Positions 1-12,654 are shown, counted from the stretch's first letter. The stretch is 64,000 nucleotides of DNA from Actinomucor elegans (GCA_026027325.1 JAMSLZ010000023.1:139001-203000), one strand, 5' to 3'. The notes: a model not told the origin generated them from the sequence alone. Translations and numbers: made by a program.

Positions 1-538
1 ATGTGAAATAAGGTCTAATGATTTCTAAATCTCTCTTAATTTCATTCAAATGTCGCAATTGGCTCCAGTTAATTATATTCTGTGGTGAAATAGCCACATA
101 ATTGAAGTACAGACAGACTAGAGGCCTGTGCGCCCTAGCTGTAGCACATACATACTAAAGCATCATTGATTACCTTATACAGCGATACAGTCCTTAAACA
201 GAGATACGTCCTTCTTATACTTTTTATATGAACACAAGTAAATAACCTTCAGTCACAATTCAACGAGTATAAATACAAGCTAGAAAAACTAATTAGAAAT
301 AATTAATCACATTTAAGTTGAATAAACTATATAACCAAGTTATAATCGACTTAGAGCATCCGCAGCGGTCACATTAACTTTTACATTACATTTAATGTAA
401 AAATTGGTAATCGGCGTTTGAATTAATAAATAATGTGCTCTGCGAAAAAGCGGTTACATTAAATGTAATACTTTTTTTCCTGATTTATATTGATATTATT
501 ATATAAATTGTACATTCTGCATTAAAAATATTACTAAA

Positions 539-1958
539 ATGGATACTCAAGAAGTTATAGATATTTTCCAAGAAGAACAGCTAGATCAGGAAGAAGTCAT
601 GACGAGTATGAACGACTTTCTCCTGTATAAAGCAACAAAACGTACATTAGATGCTGAAAAAGCCGAAGCAATCATAAAGAAGCCTCGTAGCATGATTTAC
701 CGCAAAAGACAGCGAGCTCACGTACAGTTATGTGAGGATTACTTTAATGAAGACTGTACGTATACAGAAGACCAATATCGGAGAAGATTCCGAATAAGTA
801 AAGACGTTTTCTTTCGCATACTGGATGCTGTCCAAGAAAAAGACGACTATTTTAAGCAGAAAACCGATGCTGCACGCAGACCTGGTTTCTCTGCTTTACA
901 AAAAATATCGGTTGCAATCCGCCTGCTTGCTTATGGAGTATCGGCAGATTCTTTGGACGAATCTTTCCGAATGGCAGAATCAACTTCTCTGGAATGTCTT
1001 AAACGTTTCTGTTCTGCAGTTGTCTCAATTTTCAGTGATGAATATCTGAGGGCACCAAATGCAGAGGATATCAAAAGACTTCTACGGGAAGGAGAATCCA
1101 GAGGATTTCCTGGTATGCTCGGTTCTCTGGACTGCATGCATTGGGAGTGGAAAAACTGTCCCACTGCCTGGCATGGACAGTTTGTTGGAAAGGAAAAAAC
1201 CCCAACAATCATTCTCGAAGCTGTGGCATCATACGACATGTGGATATGGCACGCATTTTTTGGCATGCCTGGATCACTGAACGATATCAATGTTTTGGAC
1301 AGATCACATCTATTCAAGGATTTGGCCAATGGTGAAGGTCCTGTTGTCAACTTCTCTGTAAATGGCAATCAATACAACATGGGATACTACTTGACGGATG
1401 GTATCTACCCCGCGTACGCTTCCTTTGTTAAGAGTTTTAGTAATCCACAGACTCCAAAGGAAAAGGTATAAACGTGCTCTAATCATTTGTATTGTCTCGT
1501 GTCCATTAACTAATATTTCCTCTTAATTTTATTATAAGCATTTTTCCATGGCTCAAGAATCTACAAGAAAAGATGTAGAAAGAGCTTTTGGAGTATTACA
1601 GGCGCGATTTGCAATCGTTTCTGGTCCAGCAAGAATGTGGAAAAAAGAAACTCTGCATAATATAATGACAACATGCATTATATTACATAATATGACAATC
1701 GAGTTCGACCGAAAGAAGAAAGAACAAAGAAATGGAGAAGAAACAGACTATGGCACTCTTGGCAGTGAAGATGTTGTCAGCGTTAGTAACTTATCTTCAA
1801 CTGTATTAGTATCACCTCCAAGGGAAATACTTCCAGACACTTTTGCTGGATTTTTGTCCAAGTATCTGGAAATTCGCAACAAGGGAAAACATTTACAACT
1901 TAGAAACGATCTAATGGAAAACCTTTGGACGATAGAAGAAAATAGAACCAAAGATTAA
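539..1958 (+). CDS. PIF/Harbinger (HARBI1-like) DDE transposase, two exons
   Basis: The gene encodes the nuclease that cuts and pastes this element. Exon 1 is 539-1465 and exon 2 is 1539-1958; the intron has GT at 1466 and AG at 1538, and splicing keeps the frame to give about 448 aa, normal for the family. The DDE_Tnp_4-type catalytic residues are visible: D in the motif GSLDCMHW, D in GSLNDINVLDRS, and E in RKDVERAFGVLQARF just after the splice junction. The ATG at 539 is the first in frame, about 185 bases inside the left terminal repeat. The N-terminal 100 residues are charged and probably bind DNA. The gene faces the Myb-like gene across a 69-base gap. No stop or frameshift is seen in the spliced frame. 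Confidence 0.92.
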
Positions 1959-2027
1959 ATCAAAAAAAAAGGGAAAATTCGAATCGTCTCCTTCCTTCTT
2001 ATCGTTATTAAATCAATGAAAGAAAAA

Positions 2028-3102
2028 TCATTCCTCTTTATTTTCTCCATCACTATCATCGTCTTCATCATCATTTTCCTTCAAAGCTTGCTCTACTGAG
2101 CAATTTGCTCTCTTGAGCATTATTTCTTGCTGTATGGACTCTAGCCAGCTACGACATAGAGGGTTCGAAATGGTGCTAGGATCCATCACCATTGTCATTA
2201 CTTCGGTGTTTTTTTCTGCTGCCTGCGCCCTTCTTTCTGCTGCCTCAAGATTTCGCTTCATTGCTTCTGCTCTTTCTTTTCCTTGCTGCATAAGGCGTTC
2301 CTGATTTTTAATCATCATATCAAGGAACTTGCCTTCTTTTCTCTTCAAGTTTTCATGGCATTTGGCTGCCTTTCTTCCAACTGGTCGAGTAACTGGCACC
2401 CCGCTTTCTTCTTCACTTTCAGTACCGGCTTCTTCAACAACAGCGGTCCTTTTCTTATTCTTTGAGAAGGGCTTTCTGGCCTTACTTTTGTTATCTTGAT
2501 ATTGCTGCCACTTTGGGTGACAAGAAAGTATGCGATGGCAATGCATAAGCTTAAAACTAGACTTGACCTCTTTTTTGTATATAGCCTTAGCCATCGATTC
2601 CTATAATTGAAAGGAATTAACTTATATGCATATTCTAGTTTTAAATGTAACTTACATTGCTTTCGCTGTTAGACCCACTGGCATTAGATCTTTCAACTTG
2701 TGATAAACAGCCAGCATATTTGTTGACAGCCTTGTTTACTATCTGCCATCTAGCAGGCAAAGCACGAGCCGAGCGATCTACTATGTTGTCACCAAGACAT
2801 CCGTCGAAGTGTTCTTTTATACGAGACCAGAATGTCTCGCCTTTTTGCTCAGTCCCGTGGATGGCGTCTAGTGCCACAAAAAGGTAGGAATGACAAAGTT
2901 GCTCATCCTCTTCTTCGGAAAAGTTTTTTCTAGATGGTGCTTGACCTTCGCCTTCAGAATCATTTATCGAAATTGTATCCCTAGTTACATCTACTGTTAC
3001 TTCAATGGTACGAGCGCCCGTAACACAGTCATTACTTTCTCCAGAAGACAATATGTTGTTACTGACAGTGCTAATGTTTTGATTTTTATTTGATAAAGAC
3101 AT
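2028..3102 (-). CDS. Harbinger accessory Myb/NAM-like DNA-binding protein, two exons
   Basis: This is the second Harbinger protein, which in studied elements helps import the transposase and bind the element ends. Exon 1 runs 3102-2656 and exon 2 runs 2600-2028 (donor GTAAG, acceptor AG at 2602-2601), giving about 339 aa. The ATG at 3102 is preferred over an upstream in-frame ATG at 3177 because the acidic N-terminus and trihelix region start there. A Myb/SANT-like region (EEDEQLCHSYLFVALDAIHG, FWSRIKEHF, RWQIVNKAVNKY) is followed by a second segment (FKLMHCHRILSCHPKW) typical of plant NAM-associated proteins. A long charged coiled coil comes next, then an acidic tail rich in D and E. It converges on the transposase gene. 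Confidence 0.82.
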
Positions 3103-3653
3103 TATAGGTTTTAGAAAAGTTTGAGATGTGCTGCAGTAGATAAACACACAATGTAGCAATTTCTGTCTTATGTACAATTATTGTGATATTGACTACTGAA
3201 GAGTTCGCTTAATTATATACAAACAATATCATCTTATTGCTTTGGGAGACTCTTGTACATTATCATCAACTATACATCCGATAGCATATATAGAGAGAGA
3301 AAGAGAGTTCGATATTATATCCAAATCTTTTAAAATCAATTAGTTATTAACGTATCTTTTCTACGAAAATAAGTTATAATAAAAAGGATTCTAATTGCAT
3401 TTATACTACAATTTTTTTTATAGCACGAGTGTCAAAAAAAAGAAGCAGAAAAAAAGATAATGTTATATTACATTTAATGTTTTTAGTTCGAAAAATTAAT
3501 TTTTTTAATTTTAATGTTGCGACTAATGTCACCGCTGCAGACGATTTTTTGCGAACTTTTAAAATTTTAACATTAAATGTGCGAAAAAATGATTTTTAAT
3601 GTAACCGCTGCGGATGCTCTTACTACCTGCTTTTATATTCTAATTTTACCGCA

Positions 3654-4919
3654 TTATTCAAAATAAATAACAGTATATATATTGAAGCATTTATTTTTAA
3701 ATCAAAAGTAACCAATGTATATATTTTTTTCATTAACTAAGTGGTATCAAATTGCGTTATGTATAGCTCTTCATTCAGAGTACTAATCCTACAGCGAATC
3801 AAAAAGAATAAAAATATTTTGAACCCCTCTTAAATATACAAGTTTTAAGGGTTAAGTGGCACTGAGGATTAAAGCGGTGATTTACGCAAGAGGTTACTAA
3901 TTTCCTTACATAATCAATTATGGTATTGTTGATATCTCGACAACCAATATAGCATACTGGACGAAAAAAAAAGTATTTTATAATAAAAAAAAGGCTACTA
4001 TTCATTTATTGATTAAAATAGTCATTATTTCAACAAAAAAATAAAACCTGTAGAACTACTAATTCTACAACTGTAGAACTACTAATTCTACAACTGTAGA
4101 ACTCCTAGTTCTACAACCTGTAAAAGTACTGTAAAATCAGATAAAATTTGCAGTGTTGTTGGTTAACCTCGAAGAGTTGAACCTACAAACATCCAAAACT
4201 TACACAAAGTGTCAAGGTATGATGGTGTTTCAGTCAATTTTTGAGGGTATTCTTTATTTGCGGGAAAAACAAAGAAGACGAGGAGGAGGAGGAGGGAGGG
4301 AGCCTATTTACAATACATGAGTCACGTTTATTAGTATATTGTAGTTGTAAGTTACAAAAATAACTTACTACGTGCTTTTTTAATTGATTTTTTAAAGAAA
4401 AAAAATTATGAAATTTGTTTTGAAAAATAAAAATTTCACTCATACATATAAAATTATTAAAATATAATTAATGCTATTTATAAATTTATAATTATTTACA
4501 AAAATAATATTAATTAAAAATAAAACGATATATAAAATGTTTTATACAGTATATAAATTTATTAAGGTATTTAAAACAATAAGTTATTTCCATAGTTATA
4601 TTAAAAATTAAAAGTATATAAATTAGGTTATGATATTATTATAATTTAATTCTGTATCATTACTCCATGTAAATACTTCATCATAAACATTAGGATTTAA
4701 CTTACAAATCCAACGCAGAACAAAATATATAAAAATAAAGTAAAATATGAAAGTGGTGACAATAACGTAAAATAATATAATAACTAATATATGAAATATG
4801 TTAACAATTGCTTTCCAACAATATATCTTTCTCCAGATAACTACCAAGTGTCTTCTTCCTAAGAGCAACCAGTTAAATGAGACAAGATAAACAGGACGAA
4901 GCCAGATGCAACAGTATTT
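3654..4919. other. AT-rich sequence without recognisable genes
   Basis: This stretch between two copies of the family A LTR is very AT-rich. The open frames in it are short, low-complexity and without family resemblance, so none is called. It holds a three-unit tandem repeat near 4048-4118 and a purine-rich (GAG/GGA)n run near 4273-4300. The last five bases (TATTT, 4915-4919) are the left target duplication of the next LTR. Confidence 0.6.
4048..4118. repeat. Tandem repeat of about 24 bp, each unit an inverted repeat
   Basis: About three units resemble GTAGAACTACTAATTCTAC followed by AACT. Inside each unit GTAGAA pairs with TTCTAC, so every unit can fold into a small hairpin. The third unit differs at two positions (CTCCTAG for CTACTAA). 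Confidence 0.75.
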
Positions 4920-5911
4920 TGCGGTAAAATTAAAAATAAAAGCAGGTAGTAAGTCGATTATAACTTGGTTATACTGTATGCGAAAAAAGGGTTTCAATGT
5001 TTTATAAATTAACCTTTTTCTCTTTACACAGCTGTCTAAAATAAAACTATGCGGTTGATGTTAGTATCAATAGAGGGCTAAAACTTTGGCCTTTTTTCCT
5101 ATAGGTTTTCCTTTATTGCGAACTCTATTTAACACTACGGAGCTAAGGCGAATTTGAGAAATTTTGATTTTTTGATTTTTCAAAATTCGTCATTACTTAG
5201 CGTCGCATAAAATTATTTTAAATTGAGCTATCGAAGAAATTTAAAACATGTTCCAAAACAATGGGACGTTCTTTATGAATAGGAAAATTAAAATAAAGAA
5301 TAAAAGAAGCTGGCTCGTCCTGTCCAAATTGAATATTTTCATCACTTTTTTTTTTATAAAAAAATTAACATCATGATTCGTTCTATTACTAAAGATAAGC
5401 AAGACACTCTCAAGTCACTGTTGTCAACAAACACTCCATACTCAAGAATCCAGAAACAACTACCAAATATTTCTCTAGCCACTATTAGTAGATATAAAGC
5501 AAAGTTTTTTCCTACTACGAAGCCTGCTATCACTGGAAGGCCATGTTCAATAAGCAATACAACAAAGAAATAGATTCGAAATAAGATGAAAGCCGGTCAA
5601 TTCAAATCACCACAAGATAAAAAGGCTTATCTTATTTCAGTTGGAATTAATATGACAATCAGGAACATTCAGTTAATGCTTCATTCTATGGGCTTCAAAG
5701 CAAAAAGAAAGCAAGAGTCTGATTTCATCTCCGAAAGCAATAGAAAAAAGCGACTTGCGTGGGCTAAACAACATAGGGTGTTAGCCAAGGACGACTGGCG
5801 TAAGTGGATATTTTCAGACAAAACAAAGGTTAACATTTGGGCTTCAGACGGTATTAAGTACTATTGGCCTCAGCTAAATGATGTTGTTCGCCACTATGGC
5901 GAAAAAATTGG

Positions 5912-6736
5912 TTACTAGCTGCCAATAAAGGCATATTTTATGCCAATTAGTGGCTAAAATTATGCCAATAGAGGCAGATTTTATGCCAATTTGTTATATT
6001 AGCCAATGAAAATTGAGGAAAATTTTTTTTTTCTAAGTTTTGACGCCAAAAAACTGAAAGACTTTTCTTGGAATTGGCAGGTACCTGCCAATAATGGCTG
6101 AAAATATGCCAATAAAGTGAAATTTCAGCTAGTACTGTTACTTATAAGGGAGACCTGGCTATTTTTTTTTATTTAAAGTCTTTTAAAGCGTATTTGTACT
6201 GTTAGATTAATTACTAACACCATACCCTCTTATATATTGTGCAAAATAAGCAGATAAAAAAAAACGTTGTTATTAAAATGTAAACTTGGTGATATAAGAG
6301 TTGTTTAAACTTTACAGATAATTATTCATAAATATAATGTATATTGGCTTTTTTGAGTCTAAGTTAAAATTTTGGTAGATTGAGAAGCTTTTTTTGAATA
6401 TATAATGTTAATCAGATGTGATGTTTGACTGGAATCAGGCTAGAGTTAAGATTTAAAGGTCTAATTATAATGAAATGGCACGGATTACTACAATTTAATG
6501 AAATCTCTGCTTGAAGCTTTAATTTAAACAAGATCTGGTAGACATAATAACTTATTCTAAACATGTTCAAGAGATTAAATGCGACATTAACCTCAGAATT
6601 GTCGAGGAATCATACGGAAATATTTTATTGTATTGGCAAAGGTCAAAATTTCTGAGGTGTAAAAGAGGTTTTATTTCGTATTTTTATTTACGAAGTCTTT
6701 TTCTTATACTTTTTATTTTTTTTATTTTTATTTTTT
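5912..6736. repeat. CACTA-1 left subterminal region
   Basis: Between the left terminal repeat and the transposase stop there is no gene. Bases 5912-6130 contain repeated copies of TGCCAAT and GGCATA or GGCA in both orientations, the kind of subterminal array that CACTA transposases bind. The remainder (about 6130-6736) is plain AT-rich sequence that includes the transposase 3' untranslated region. Confidence 0.7.
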
Positions 6737-9700
6737 TTACAAACGATTTAAAGCACCAGCACTGCTATGAAGTTCATGCTTAAAGATATGATGAGAAATA
6801 ACCTTGTACTTTCTACTATTGCTAGAACTGCAACGTACAAGGCCAACGCTAGCAACAATATCTTCAAAACGACACACAGCATATGCGTGGGCATTTTCAT
6901 GGTTCAATTCCACCATTGGTATCGATTTATCGTAGTCAGTAGTGGAATTACTTCTTGCAACATCAACTAACACCAAGTATTGAATCTTGTTGTTGAATTC
7001 ATGTTCAAAAAAGAAAACAATAGAACCAACAAACCAGTTGTCGCGAACATTGTTTCTATGGCTACAAATAAAGCAAGTTAGTAAAGTTTCTTTATGAATG
7101 ATAAAATCAGTTTGCTTTTACTTACAGATAGCTAGCAGTAAACATAATGTAGTTATTTCCTCGGCGGCGCTCACTTATGTAATTCTTGTACAGTGTCGAA
7201 GTGTACACGTTATTATATGCCCAAGCTCGGCCAGCGATGTAAATGGAATCAAACGAATCAATTCCTACAATACTTGCGCCATTCACCTCGGTTCGACGAT
7301 AGTATTTCAGCAAAGCCTTTAAAAAAAAGCGACAATCAACGCCAGCAGGCAACGACGTAACCAGACAATCTTGAAAGGGTTCCCATAGTTGGGGATCACC
7401 AGCTTCACCAGAAGGATTGTTCTTGTAAGAATTCTCGGCATATGAACGAGGCGTTAACAAGTCAAGTTCGGTTTGGACACTCCAAGACTGACTGTTGATA
7501 TGATTACGGGTTGTAAGCCTCTCCAAGATATTACCAGCATTGGCACCAGCGTTGACTTTTGACTTTATAAGCTTTTTGTACTTGCCAATGCTTCTTTCCA
7601 TTGAACGCGCTGAGTAGGCTCTCAATACGCCCTGTTGCTTAATCATATAGACAATGTGTGAAAGATAATGTTGCACTGGTTTTAGGATACCAGGATGGAT
7701 GCGCTTTGCGTCGATTTCTCGCAACAAAAAGCTGTTCCATTGTTTTATATTACTTTAAAGAACATGTAAGTGAGGTTATTTTCATACAATGCAAGATATT
7801 AGTTTGCTCACCTTTCTATCATTGCAAGGTCCTCATGATCAAGCTCCCACTTTAATGATAATGCAGCAGCTTTTGTTAACGCCAAAAGTGGCTTTTTGGA
7901 TCGTTCTTGATTTAGTGCCGGGACAAACAAAGTTGGAACCATGTACAAAAGGATATCAACCCAGTCAACTGCTCGCTTTCCGCCGCTTTTGATAATGGGA
8001 TTCTCCCATTTAGATGCAAACGTCGTTGGAACAGTTACCCTCGAAGCTTCAATAAGTTTACCAATGGTCATCAAGGATTCCTTTGGTATGTTAAAGGTGT
8101 ACGGCCACTGCTTTTCAGATGTATAACCTTCACGCTCAAGTTCTTCATCGGTTGGCTTGTATTTGGTGTTGATGGCCTTATTATAATCTTTTCCCATGGT
8201 GACAGTCAGCATCTCGAACACATGTTTGGCAATACCTTGACCGATAAGATGCATTTCATCCAAACCAAAATACGTCGATCCCGTAAAGGAAGGTAATTTT
8301 GCAAATGGTGTTGGAGTCTTGATGTTATAATGCTATGAAAAGGTAAAAGTGAAGTACTCAGTTGTTGTTGATAAAAGGAATAACATTGTTTTCTTTGTCA
8401 GTGATACTTACAGCGATGGCATTTGGATTCTTAAAGTCGTTAGTGTTTCGGATCTCGTCTTCAATAGTTAAAAAGCAAGTGTGATGATCATGACGCTGGG
8501 TTTTGATACGACAAATTCGACAACCAAAGGTAGCCATGTGTCCATCATGGTGTGCCAATTCAGCAGCTGCAGGGAGATCACCAGTAGCCATCACCAAATG
8601 TACACGAGCGTGACAGATATCGATACCATCTTTTTGAACAAGCAAACCTTTGGTGGACAGATTATTAAACTCGTCAATAATAGGTTGAAGGAAAGTATCA
8701 ATATATTTTGGATTGTTTGGTCCAGGAAGAATAGCTAACTGAAGCATATACTCGTCTTGGTAGCGGTACTCGGGAGGGATGTTAAAGTTAAGAAGATGTA
8801 CAATAGTCAACTTGTCACCTGTATTGCCCTTACTTGTCCGAAAACCATCAACAAACAGAGCCATGGCTACATCATCTTCACCAGTGAAAATTCTTTCATG
8901 ACCTTGTGAAAATACCTTATAAGCAGCACCATCAAAATAATCTTTGTAAACACCATCAATTGATTCATAATTATGACGATATCTCATCATATTTCTGATC
9001 TTGGTATTTCCAAGCATTTTGGCAACCTGCTCACCAACTGACAGCATCTTCATATGGCGGCGAGGTTTACCATCATCATCAAAACGACTTTCTTTACATA
9101 TAGGATTTTTACAGAAAGCTGTCTCGATATCATCATCAGCAAAAAGCATGCAACCATTAACACAAACTTGTCGAAGTTTGGTCTCGATGCTAGTTTTCTT
9201 TTTGAGTACGTGATCCAATGTGTCAGGAAACATGACAGTAGATGGAATATGACCTGTACGTAAAAAAGAAAGTTTTGATCAGCCTATGTTTCGTTCTAAT
9301 CATGTCAAACTAGATGCTTACCCATTGGATGAGTTATGCGGTCTTGGTCGTTGTTCTTGATTATAGTACGGATCAAATATACAAGTTCTCTTTGAGCCTC
9401 ACGAGAAATGCTGAATGTATCGCAGATATCTTTGAACTGGATACTATTTAATTCAGTGCTGGTAAACGCGTTTTCATCAGTGGATCTGACATTATGGATA
9501 ATAGGAGTACCACCATCCTCTACTTGTTCCATTGGAATGGGTCCAAGGTCCATTGAAGTAGGTTCTATAAAGATGATGAATTAGTGAAACATACATGGTT
9601 CAAGGTTATTAATTTACCAATGGTTGCTTCTTGGGCTCGGTTAACGCTTTTCTTGTGGTCACGATAATATTGATAATGGTTGCATCTCTGCTTGATAGTT

Positions 9701-9759
9701 CTAAATGTTCTTACACAACTATCGCATTTGTACTTGTTTTGGTTTCTAACGGCTGGCAT
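6737..9759 (-). CDS. CACTA-1 Tnp2-like transposase, six exons
   Basis: This is the presumed cut-and-paste enzyme of the element. Exons by homology with two other copies are 9759-9618, 9564-9322, 9253-8412, 8332-7812, 7752-7126 and 7061-6737; all introns are GT-AG and the sum (2700 nt) stays in frame for about 899 aa. The N-terminus has a C2H2-like finger (YKCDSCVRTF ... RCNHYQYYRDH). Exon 3 carries the Tnp2-type core: DGFRTSKGNTGDKLTIVHLL, then LAILPGPNNPKYIDTFLQP and a C-x2-C pair near GHMATFGCRICR. A cysteine cluster near residues 150-170 (VNGCMLF, CKNPICKES) looks metal binding. It starts 380 bases from the divergent accessory gene. No disruption is seen. Confidence 0.85.
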
Positions 9760-10139
9760 TTTGAAGTATGTATGTTTATATGGATAATAATTAAAAGGTA
9801 TTATATGTGATATATGGATAACCTTTTATATTTTTTCTTATGACATTGAATTCACAACTTCTATGACTATATTTTATTCTTTGGGATGCTTCCAACAACA
9901 CTATTTCCTCAAAAGTATCGATCAAAACATATAGCACATTGTCTTTGTAACTTGAATTAGTAGGTTCTATTCTTTTAGACACTTATAACAATAGGTTATC
10001 TCCTCAAAAGGGTCGATCAAAATACTATGACGTACTAGTTTTATGAAGGTGAAGTACAGTTCTATATATATATATATCTTGACATATGTATTATTATATG
10101 TTCTCTTTTTATTCTAAAAAGTCTTATTTTATTTAAACA
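9760..10139. promoter_or_regulatory. Divergent intergenic region of CACTA-1
   Basis: This 380-base gap separates the start codons of the transposase and the accessory gene and must hold both promoters. A 21-base direct repeat with two mismatches, CCTCAAAAG..TCGATCAAAA, lies at 9907-9927 and 10002-10022. A TATATATATATAT run (about 10063-10076) lies about 65 bases before the accessory ATG. Confidence 0.55.
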
Positions 10140-11285
10140 ATGCCTAACAACAACGATGCTATTATGCAAGCGCTCGCTAAGATGCAACAAGATATTCTGG
10201 GCACCCGCCAAATGCTTCAAGATTTGATCCATATCTTGGCTCCTGTCTTTCCAAGCGAAAGAGTAGCACAATCTTCAAGTGAACAAATGGAACAAGCTCT
10301 CGTCCAAGGTATATTCATTTTTGATGCTTTTGGTTGATACTGTAATTAACACTTCTATACAGCGAGAAATGAAGCGATTGCCAATGTCGCTAATCCCAAT
10401 TTGAGAAGCAGAAGATGCATTGAAAAGGTACCTGAGGAAGCAAAGGAAGGCTTTATTCCTACCAAGAAGAATGCCACTCCTCACGCTGCCAAACGTCTCA
10501 AATCTCTTGTCAGGCTACTGGAAGAACGAAAGCGGAACACAACCGTAACTGACGTGGAGGTCAATGATCTGTATAATCAGTTGCGCATGACAGCAAGAGA
10601 TGTCGTGCAGACAATGATTAAGGAATTGAAAAAGACTAGTGAATACGTTGACGGTATGTCGTTTAAAGATATCGCCAAAATTGATACTAGCATTCAAGAA
10701 CGCTATTGTCTTATCTTGGAAAAGAAGGCTTTGGATGAGAATCATATCGATTTGCATTTATGCAAAGAAATGTGGGGTGCAAAGCTTTTGATTACTGCAG
10801 TATTGAAAAACAAGAACAACGGTTTAAAGAGTAAAGCTTCCATCTCTACCGCTTCTATGTCTGCCTCTGGTTTAACAGGTAATGTATTTTATCACAACGA
10901 AGCTGAAAGAAGTGATGTTTCTATTGATTTAGAAAATGAATCTGAGTTCAGGTATGGGACATTTGCAATTTATTGCTCAACAGCCTTTTTATTCACATAT
11001 TTTTTTATATATATAAACAGTGTGTTAAATCAGCATTGCTTTGCTTCTGCGGTTCAAGTACGAGAATCTCCTTTTGCTGGCGATTGCAGTAATTCTGCTG
11101 CTCGTATTCGAGAATTAGCTGCATCAGCATCCAATTACTCTTCTCGCCCTGCTAAAGGAAGAAAACGTATGATGGCTGTTGATAGTGAAGAAGAGCGCAC
11201 TGTTTTTAGCGATGATGACGAAGAAGTTGAATCGCCTCAAATTTCACGCCAAAAGAAAGGCAAAGCTGCTTCCAGATCTAGTTAA
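10140..11285 (+). CDS. CACTA-1 accessory protein, three exons, function unknown
   Basis: Exons are 10140-10308, 10363-10951 and 11021-11285 with GT-AG introns; the second intron is open in frame but is inferred from the two related copies. The product is about 340 aa. The first 50 residues form a short helix-rich segment (MQALAKMQQDILGTRQMLQD). A conserved middle follows (VEVNDLYNQLRMTARDVV, DTSIQERYCLILEKKALDE, LHLCKEMWGAKLLI), and then a low-complexity Ser-rich, acidic and basic tail. I do not recognise a known domain. Orthologues lie at the same place in CACTA-2 and CACTA-3. A TnpA-like end-binding role is a guess from position. Confidence 0.8.
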
Positions 11286-12654
11286 AAGAAAACAATAAAA
11301 GTCTACTTTAGTCCTTTTTAATTGGCTGAATGCCAATGACGCGTCCATTTTAGCCTTTGAGTGTTGTAGTTTTTTCGTCATGTTTTCACTTTTTTATTTC
11401 TTTTCATTTCTTTTATTTAAACAAGTATACTAATGAACTCGATAGCCTACCTAAAAAGCAGCAGCATATATTTGTCTTTTGTCTTTTCTTTCAGTAAAGG
11501 CCCCCTTTTACGACGCTTTGGTGTGTATGCTTTCTTTTTTTTTTAAGTGTATATTATTCATTTTTGATAGAATTGTATTGTTTCTAATGGTTAGCTTTAT
11601 TTTTTAGTAGTAGTTCTTCTTAGCTCTGTCTCTTTTTCTGTATTTATGGCTACCTAGGCTCAGCATACTTCATTTCTTGATATATTTGCTTAAGGTATTG
11701 TTTTCATGTTTTAGAATGACGAACATTATTGTTTTCTAACGTGTTTTCTTTTTTAGAGGCTGCATTTGTTTGACTTTGGTATGTTTCTTTTTACAATTCA
11801 TTGCTCGCTGAATTACTCATTGTTATTTTCTTTCTTTCTTTCTTTTACATATATAGGATCAACTTTGCCTTGTTATTTTCTAAATGTACTATTGTCGCGT
11901 AGTATATTACGTACGCGTTGCTATGCGACGCAAGCTCCACAGGTATGTATTACTACATTGTTAAAGTATATACTTTAGGCTTTATTAGTCTAACCATCTT
12001 CCTTTTTGAATAGTTGTAGCAGTAGATGATTGAGTAATTTGTTCGTTTGATTGGTTTAAGGTTAGTTTTATCAAAGATTTATAAGTTATCCTTCATAATA
12101 ATGACTAATATAACCGGTGTTTAGTTGCTTTTGTCACTTTGTCTTTTATTTTTCTGTATGAATGACTACTCTTGTGCGTTTATTAAAGGACTGGTAACGG
12201 TAAGTTGATTGCTATGTTGATATTTTTCCTGGATATATATTACTATATAGCAGGTATATTTTACCTTTATATATGCTTTATACTATATATTTTATACTAT
12301 ACTATTTGATCTAATGAAAGAAAAAGTAATAAAATCAATATTATTATTAAAATATAATTATTTTCATAAACGTATATACGTATATTTCAATTCATTAATG
12401 GTACCATTTGGCAGACTGAAAATGAGAGTATTGGCTACTAATATGCCCATAATGGCATATTTTCTGCCAGTTTCCTTGGCTACTAATATGCTCTTATTGG
12501 CATATTTTCTGCCAGTTTCCTTGGCTATTAATATGCCTTTATTGGCTATTTGAAAATTTTTTACTGCATTAAAACAGCCAAGGCATTATAAGTAAAAATT
12601 GGCAGTTTACCTGCCCATTTTGGCATATTAGCAGCCAATTTTTTCGCCATAGTG
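11286..12654. repeat. CACTA-1 right subterminal region with 45-bp tandem repeats
   Basis: No gene is seen. Bases 12431-12552 hold 2.7 units of a 45-bp repeat beginning TTGGCTACTAATATGC (units start at 12431, 12476 and 12521). The motif TTGGC/GCCAA continues to the terminal repeat at 12635-12654. The 134 bases at 12521-12654 recur identically at 18639-18772. Between 11286 and 12430 the sequence is T-rich without recognisable features. Confidence 0.75.

Larger units (their letters stand above)
354..3619 (+). mobile_element. PIF/Harbinger DNA transposon, apparently complete
   Basis: The terminal inverted repeats are GAGCATCCGCAGCGGT at the left end and its complement at the right end; they stay matched for about 24 bases with one mismatch. 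The target duplication is TTA (351-353 and 3620-3622), the TWA signature of PIF/Harbinger. The 3266-bp element holds two convergent genes, a HARBI1-like transposase and a Myb/NAM-like protein, the usual two-gene cargo of the superfamily. Subterminal regions repeat short motifs such as ttacattaaatgtaa. It interrupts a solo LTR, so it is younger than that LTR. Both genes read through when spliced, so it could be autonomous. Confidence 0.93.
81..3653 (+). repeat. Solo LTR, family A, split by a Harbinger element
   Basis: The LTR starts TGTGGTGAAATAGCCACA at 81 and ends TTTTACCGCA at 3653. Other copies lie at 4920-13649 (minus strand, split), 14464-14765 and 22778-23078. The body is interrupted after 353 and resumes at 3623, the gap being the Harbinger element. 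A TATA-like stretch (tataaatac) lies about 80 bases before the interruption. The left flank ends TATTC and the right flank reads TTATTC, so the 5-bp target duplication is present with one extra T. No internal retrotransposon genes of this family occur in the window, so the copy is a solo LTR. Confidence 0.85.
5892..12654 (+). mobile_element. CACTA (EnSpm-like) DNA transposon, CACTA-1, probably intact
   Basis: The ends are CACTATGGCGAAAAAATTGG and its exact complement. The flanks share TCGC (5888-5891 and 12655-12658), a 4-bp target duplication; removing the element restores the mariner frame. Two divergent genes lie inside: a Tnp2-like transposase (minus strand) and an accessory gene (plus strand). 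Subterminal repeats built on TGCCAATA and TTGGCATA lie inside both ends. Related elements occur at 27303-34585 and 43751-51151. Both genes splice without stops, so this copy may be autonomous. Confidence 0.92.

Noticed and set aside
9791..9982. 63-codon minus-strand frame in the CACTA-1 promoter region
   Set aside because: It is not conserved in the other two CACTA elements and overlaps the promoter direct repeat.
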